DNA from: JAUYQR01 sp963822435
Lineage (GTDB): Bacteria > Pseudomonadota > Alphaproteobacteria > Rhodobacterales > Rhodobacteraceae
Length of the DNA: 64,000 nucleotides
Assembly (NCBI GenBank): GCA_963822435.1
Contig: CAWGHN010000001.1
Coordinates: 62,001-126,000 of the forward strand
Reading direction: 5' to 3'
In this document: positions 60,915 to 64,000 of the stretch, one piece after another
How the letters are laid out: each line of letters opens with the position of its first letter
Position numbering within the stretch: the first letter of the stretch is position 1
The notes under the pieces: model-generated
Database searches by the model: none
The model's input: only the letters and a program-made list of their open reading frames with translations
Told to the model about the DNA's origin: nothing
Position numbers and translations under genes: made by a program

Positions 60915-62027
60915 CTAGCGCAGGGCCAGATCGGGGCGCGTCGACAGCAGGCCCGCGCTCACCTCGTCCCATGCGCACTGTGCGCCCGCCCCGTCCCTGA
61001 TCAGATCGGCAGCCCCGTGCAGCCGGGTTGGCGATGCATGAAACCCTGTCGCCGCCAGATCAGCCCAGACCGCACCCAGATCCAAAAGCACCGCAGGCTT
61101 TCGGCCAAGCGGCCCCTTGCCGGAAAAGCTGCCAGCCCGGCGATCGATCACCGCCAACGCCGCGCGGTCGAAGCTTTTGAACCATAGCCGGAATATCGGA
61201 TGCCACGGACGGCGCAGGATGATGGCAGCCGACTGGCCGGGTTTGGCAAACAGCGACCACAGATGCACCGCAGACCCGTCCGCAAAGATCAGCCTGCCGG
61301 CCCGCTGGTAGGCCGCGATCTGCTCGGGCACCGAAAGCGCCTCGGGGTGGATCACATGGTAGCCCTCGTTCGTCAGCGCCGCTTCCAGTCTGGCCTCCTC
61401 CAGAAACTGCTCGAACCGCGGGCCAAGCCGACTGCGGCTTACATAGACCTTGTAGCCAGGATCAACCGTCACGGGCGGCGCACTCCGCGCCAGCCAATCC
61501 AGATACCGCGCGTCGGCGGCTGGCTTGCGTTCAAGGTTCATCAGCTCGGCTCCCAGATGAAGCCTGCGCACCCGCGTTGGCTGCCGCAGCAGCACCAGCG
61601 GATTGGGGACGCCGATCGTGCGCACAAGATCGACAAAATATCCCGGTATCCGGTCAAGGCCGGGGTTGGCGTTCACAAACAGGATGGGCAGGTCGGCGGG
61701 CAATTGCTCGGCCAGCCAAAGACGCCCGATGGATTGCGTCACGACATGCCCGAACTGCGGCCCGATGACGCCGCCGTAGATGGCCTCGGCGTCCAGATCC
61801 GCAAGCGGAGTGTCCAGATCGGCCATGCTGATCGGGTGGGTCCAGCGGTGGCGGTACATGCCAGCGCCACCGTCCGGAACGGTATCGTCCGCCGCGCGCA
61901 CCCCGATGCCTTTCAGCGCAACGTTGCCCAACGCCGTATCGGACCGGCTGCCCGGCGGATGGTCCAGCAGCGTTGCGGCCCCGGCCATCACACACGCATT
62001 GTCCAGGGTTGCGAAGCTCGGCCTCAC
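60915..62027 (-). CDS. Glycosyltransferase family 61 protein
   Basis: 370 residues of the DUF563/GT61 type. Conserved core IYGGVIGPQFGHVVTQSIGRLWLAEQL, KVYVSRSRLGPRFEQFLEEARLEAALTNEGYHVIHPE and LIFADGSAVHLWSLFAKPG. Such enzymes transfer sugars in capsule or exopolysaccharide synthesis, commonly in the cytoplasm at the membrane. No other polysaccharide genes are nearby. Divergent from the exonuclease gene. Confidence 0.86.
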   Translation of the reverse strand: MRPSFATLDNACVMAGAATLLDHPPGSRSDTALGNVALKGIGVRAADDTVPDGGAGMYRHRWTHPISMADLDTPLADLDAEAIYGGVIGPQFGHVVTQSIGRLWLAEQLPADLPILFVNANPGLDRIPGYFVDLVRTIGVPNPLVLLRQPTRVRRLHLGAELMNLERKPAADARYLDWLARSAPPVTVDPGYKVYVSRSRLGPRFEQFLEEARLEAALTNEGYHVIHPEALSVPEQIAAYQRAGRLIFADGSAVHLWSLFAKPGQSAAIILRRPWHPIFRLWFKSFDRAALAVIDRRAGSFSGKGPLGRKPAVLLDLGAVWADLAATGFHASPTRLHGAADLIRDGAGAQCAWDEVSAGLLSTRPDLALR

Positions 62028-62197
62028 CCTGCCACCACAAACCCGCTGACCATGCCCTCACCCTTCGCCGCCAACAAACTCTAACCACGCCCAAGGACCG
62101 GCTCGCAACGCCTATTGACGACCGCACTCGGCCGATCCAGCGGCCGGTGCCCTGTCGATCCCCTTGCGTCGCCTTCACGCCGCACTACCCTTGCCTG

Positions 62198-63199
62198 ATG
62201 GCCAGCGTCCTTACCTTCACCGACAGCGGCATCTACTGCCCGGCGGGCGATTTCCACATCGACCCGTGGCGCCCCGTGCCACGCGCCCTCATCACCCACG
62301 GACACTCCGACCATGCCCGCTGGGGCATGGGGTCCTACCTTGCCACCGATCAGGCGCTGCCAGTGATCCGCAAACGGCTTGGCGACATCACCGCCGAAGG
62401 CATCCCCTACGGCGAACGCCGCCAGATCGGTGCCGCCACGGTGTCCTTCCACCCCGCCGGCCATGTCCCCGGCTCCGCCCAGATCCGGGTCGAGGTGGCG
62501 GGCGAGGTCTGGGTCGTCTCGGGCGATTACAAGACCGAACCCGATGGCCTCGCCGAACCGTTCGAGCCGGTCCCCTGCCACGCCTTCATCTCTGAATGCA
62601 CCTTCGGCCTGCCGGTGTTCCGCTGGCAACCGCAGCCCCTGATCATGGACCAGATCGCCCGCTGGTGGGCGACGAACGCGGCCGAAGGCAAGACCTCGAT
62701 CCTCGGCGCCTATTCCTTCGGCAAGGCGCAGCGCCTGATGGCGGGCCTGCCCGCGCTCGGCCCGATCCTGACCCACGGCGCGGTAGAGGAGATGACCTCG
62801 ATCCTCCGCGCCCAGGGCTACCATTTGCCCGACACCATCCGCGTCACCCCCGAAGTCACGGCCAAAACCCATCCCGGCGCCATCGTCATCGCCCCGCCCG
62901 CCGCCCTCGGCTCGGCTTGGGCCAACCGCTTCGGGCCATCAGACGAAGCCTTCGCCTCGGGATGGATGGCCGTGCGCGGCATCCGCCGCCGCCGCAGCCT
63001 TGGCACCGGCTTTGCCCTGTCCGACCACGCGGATTGGGATGGCCTCAACACCGCGATCCGCGCCACCGGCGCGACACGCGTCTTTGTCACCCACGGCTAT
63101 ACCGCGCCCTTTCGACAGTGGCTGGAAACCCAAGGCTACGACGCCGGCATCGTCGAAACCCGCTTCATCGGCGACGATGCCGAAGAGGCCGAGGCATGA
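62198..63199 (+). CDS. Ligase-associated DNA exonuclease (metallo-beta-lactamase fold)
   Basis: 333 residues from the ATG at 62198. Metal motif ITHGHSDHARWG with His34, His36, Asp38 and His39; later GHVPGSAQIRVE, VVSGDYKTEPD, and C-terminal FALSDHADWDGL and VFVTHGYT. It belongs to the bacterial exonucleases that are encoded together with an ATP-dependent DNA ligase and an Lhr-type helicase and are expected to act in DNA repair. Stop overlaps the ligase start (ATGA). Confidence 0.92.
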   Translation: MASVLTFTDSGIYCPAGDFHIDPWRPVPRALITHGHSDHARWGMGSYLATDQALPVIRKRLGDITAEGIPYGERRQIGAATVSFHPAGHVPGSAQIRVEVAGEVWVVSGDYKTEPDGLAEPFEPVPCHAFISECTFGLPVFRWQPQPLIMDQIARWWATNAAEGKTSILGAYSFGKAQRLMAGLPALGPILTHGAVEEMTSILRAQGYHLPDTIRVTPEVTAKTHPGAIVIAPPAALGSAWANRFGPSDEAFASGWMAVRGIRRRRSLGTGFALSDHADWDGLNTAIRATGATRVFVTHGYTAPFRQWLETQGYDAGIVETRFIGDDAEEAEA

Positions 63200-64000
63200 A
63201 GACCTTCGCCACCCTCTTCGCAGCCCTCGACAGCACGACAAAGACTGGCGAGAAAACCGCCGCCCTCACCGCCTATTTCCGCACCGCACCCGAGGCCGAC
63301 CGTGTCTGGACCATCGCCCTTCTGACCGGCCGCCGCCCGAAGCGGGCCGTCAACGCCACCGAACTGCGGCTCTGGGCGGCCGAGGTCGCGGGCATCCCCG
63401 ACTGGCTGTTCGAGGAAAGCTACACCATCGTCGGCGACCTTGCCGAAACCATCGCGCTCGTCCTGCCGCCCGCGCTTGGCACCGACAGCCCCAGCCTCGA
63501 TGCCACGATCACCGCCCTGATGCGCCTGACCGGCCAGCCCGCCGAAACCCGCCGCACCGCCGTGCTGGACGCATGGGCCACCCTGCCGCCCGTGGAACGC
63601 TTCCTGTTCAACAAGCTTATCACCGGCGGCTTCCGGATGGGCGTGGCGCAGGGCCTGCTGACCCGCGCCCTTGCGGCCGCGACCGGGGTGGAGGAAGCCA
63701 CCCTCGCGCACCGCCTGATGGGCAACTGGGATCCCGCCCGCACCCGGTTTGACGACCTGATCGGCGGCGACGCAGGCGGCGACGCGCGGCCCTACCCCTT
63801 TGCGCTGGCCAGCCAACTGGACGCGCCGCCCGAAACCATCGGCCCACCCGAAGACTGGCTTGCCGAATGGAAATGGGACGGCATCCGCGGCCAGTTGATC
63901 CACCGCCCCGGCGCCTTCGCGCTGTGGAGCCGGGGTGAGGAACTGATCACCGACCGCTTCCCGGAATTCGCTCCCCTGTCGGATTTCCTGCCCGACGGCA
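63196..64000 (+). CDS. ATP-dependent DNA ligase (C-terminus beyond window)
   Basis: 268 residues are visible of a ligase that is normally about 510-540. An N-terminal DNA-binding helical domain (about 1-195, with FNKLITGGFRMGVAQGLLTRALA) is followed by the adenylation domain: Lys226 in EWKWDGIRGQL is the AMP-accepting lysine, then WSRGEELITDRFPEF. It belongs to the LigB/C-type bacterial enzymes found with a beta-lactamase-fold exonuclease. The gene continues past the window end. Confidence 0.93.
   Translation, partial: MKTFATLFAALDSTTKTGEKTAALTAYFRTAPEADRVWTIALLTGRRPKRAVNATELRLWAAEVAGIPDWLFEESYTIVGDLAETIALVLPPALGTDSPSLDATITALMRLTGQPAETRRTAVLDAWATLPPVERFLFNKLITGGFRMGVAQGLLTRALAAATGVEEATLAHRLMGNWDPARTRFDDLIGGDAGGDARPYPFALASQLDAPPETIGPPEDWLAEWKWDGIRGQLIHRPGAFALWSRGEELITDRFPEFAPLSDFLPDG

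Overview
The window is GC-rich, densely coded chromosomal DNA from an alphaproteobacterium, most likely a member of the Rhodobacterales (Rhodobacter/Paracoccus relatives). Support: a long-tailed FtsZ inside a division/cell-wall cluster ending in lpxC; the aa3 cytochrome oxidase order ctaC-ctaB-ctaG-ctaE-SURF1; a tRNA-His without G-1 and with A73; a GTTC-N7-GTTC LexA box; and lineage families such as DUF2484, DUF2927 and MmcB. No phage, transposon, CRISPR array or plasmid gene was seen. The genus cannot be fixed from the sequence alone.

Layout. 1-3067: DctD/DctB-type two-component pair; the regulator lacks GAFTGA and its end is cut by the window edge. 3114-5575: purQ, an FAD-linked oxidase, a DUF3563 mini-protein. 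5705-20008: minus-strand envelope/division block, transcribed ftsW-murG-murC-(three tiny membrane proteins)-murB-ddl-ftsQ-ftsA | ftsZ | lpxC | bamD-recN; ftsW is split by one extra base. 20179-21085: ArsR regulator plus SRPBCC protein. 21090-33862: a divergent carbohydrate catabolic island (ABC importer, SorC-type regulator, XylB, a second kinase, a COG3618 hydrolase, an AraM-like dehydrogenase, a SIS isomerase, an SDR, a HAD phosphatase and a TIM-barrel epimerase). 34014-36108: methylthioadenosine/adenine salvage (mtnP, apt) with a secreted DUF2927 protein between. 36370-38641: FAD oxidase and an exported MBL-fold protein. 39126-46652: cytochrome oxidase biogenesis operon followed by thrC, an M16 peptidase and a GNAT acetyltransferase. 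47047-55047: tldD, LysR regulator, methyltransferase, VTT membrane protein, tex, DUF2235 hydrolase. 55238-56762: tRNA-His, a small protein, SOS-type mmcB, a probable 6S RNA and a small membrane protein. 56830-60759: the four-gene Anbu proteasome-like / transglutaminase / alpha-E / ATP-grasp operon. 60915-64000: GT61 glycosyltransferase, then the ligase-associated exonuclease and an ATP-dependent DNA ligase cut by the window end.

How it works together: most of the window is housekeeping in tightly overlapping operons (many ATGA/TGATG junctions). The two parts that best merit functional work are the carbohydrate island, whose enzyme combination does not match a pathway I can name, and the Anbu operon, a known but poorly understood peptide-ligation/proteolysis gene set. 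Smaller signals of interest are the probable 6S RNA whose promoter abuts an SOS operator, the frameshift in the essential ftsW gene, and a short intergenic element present twice.
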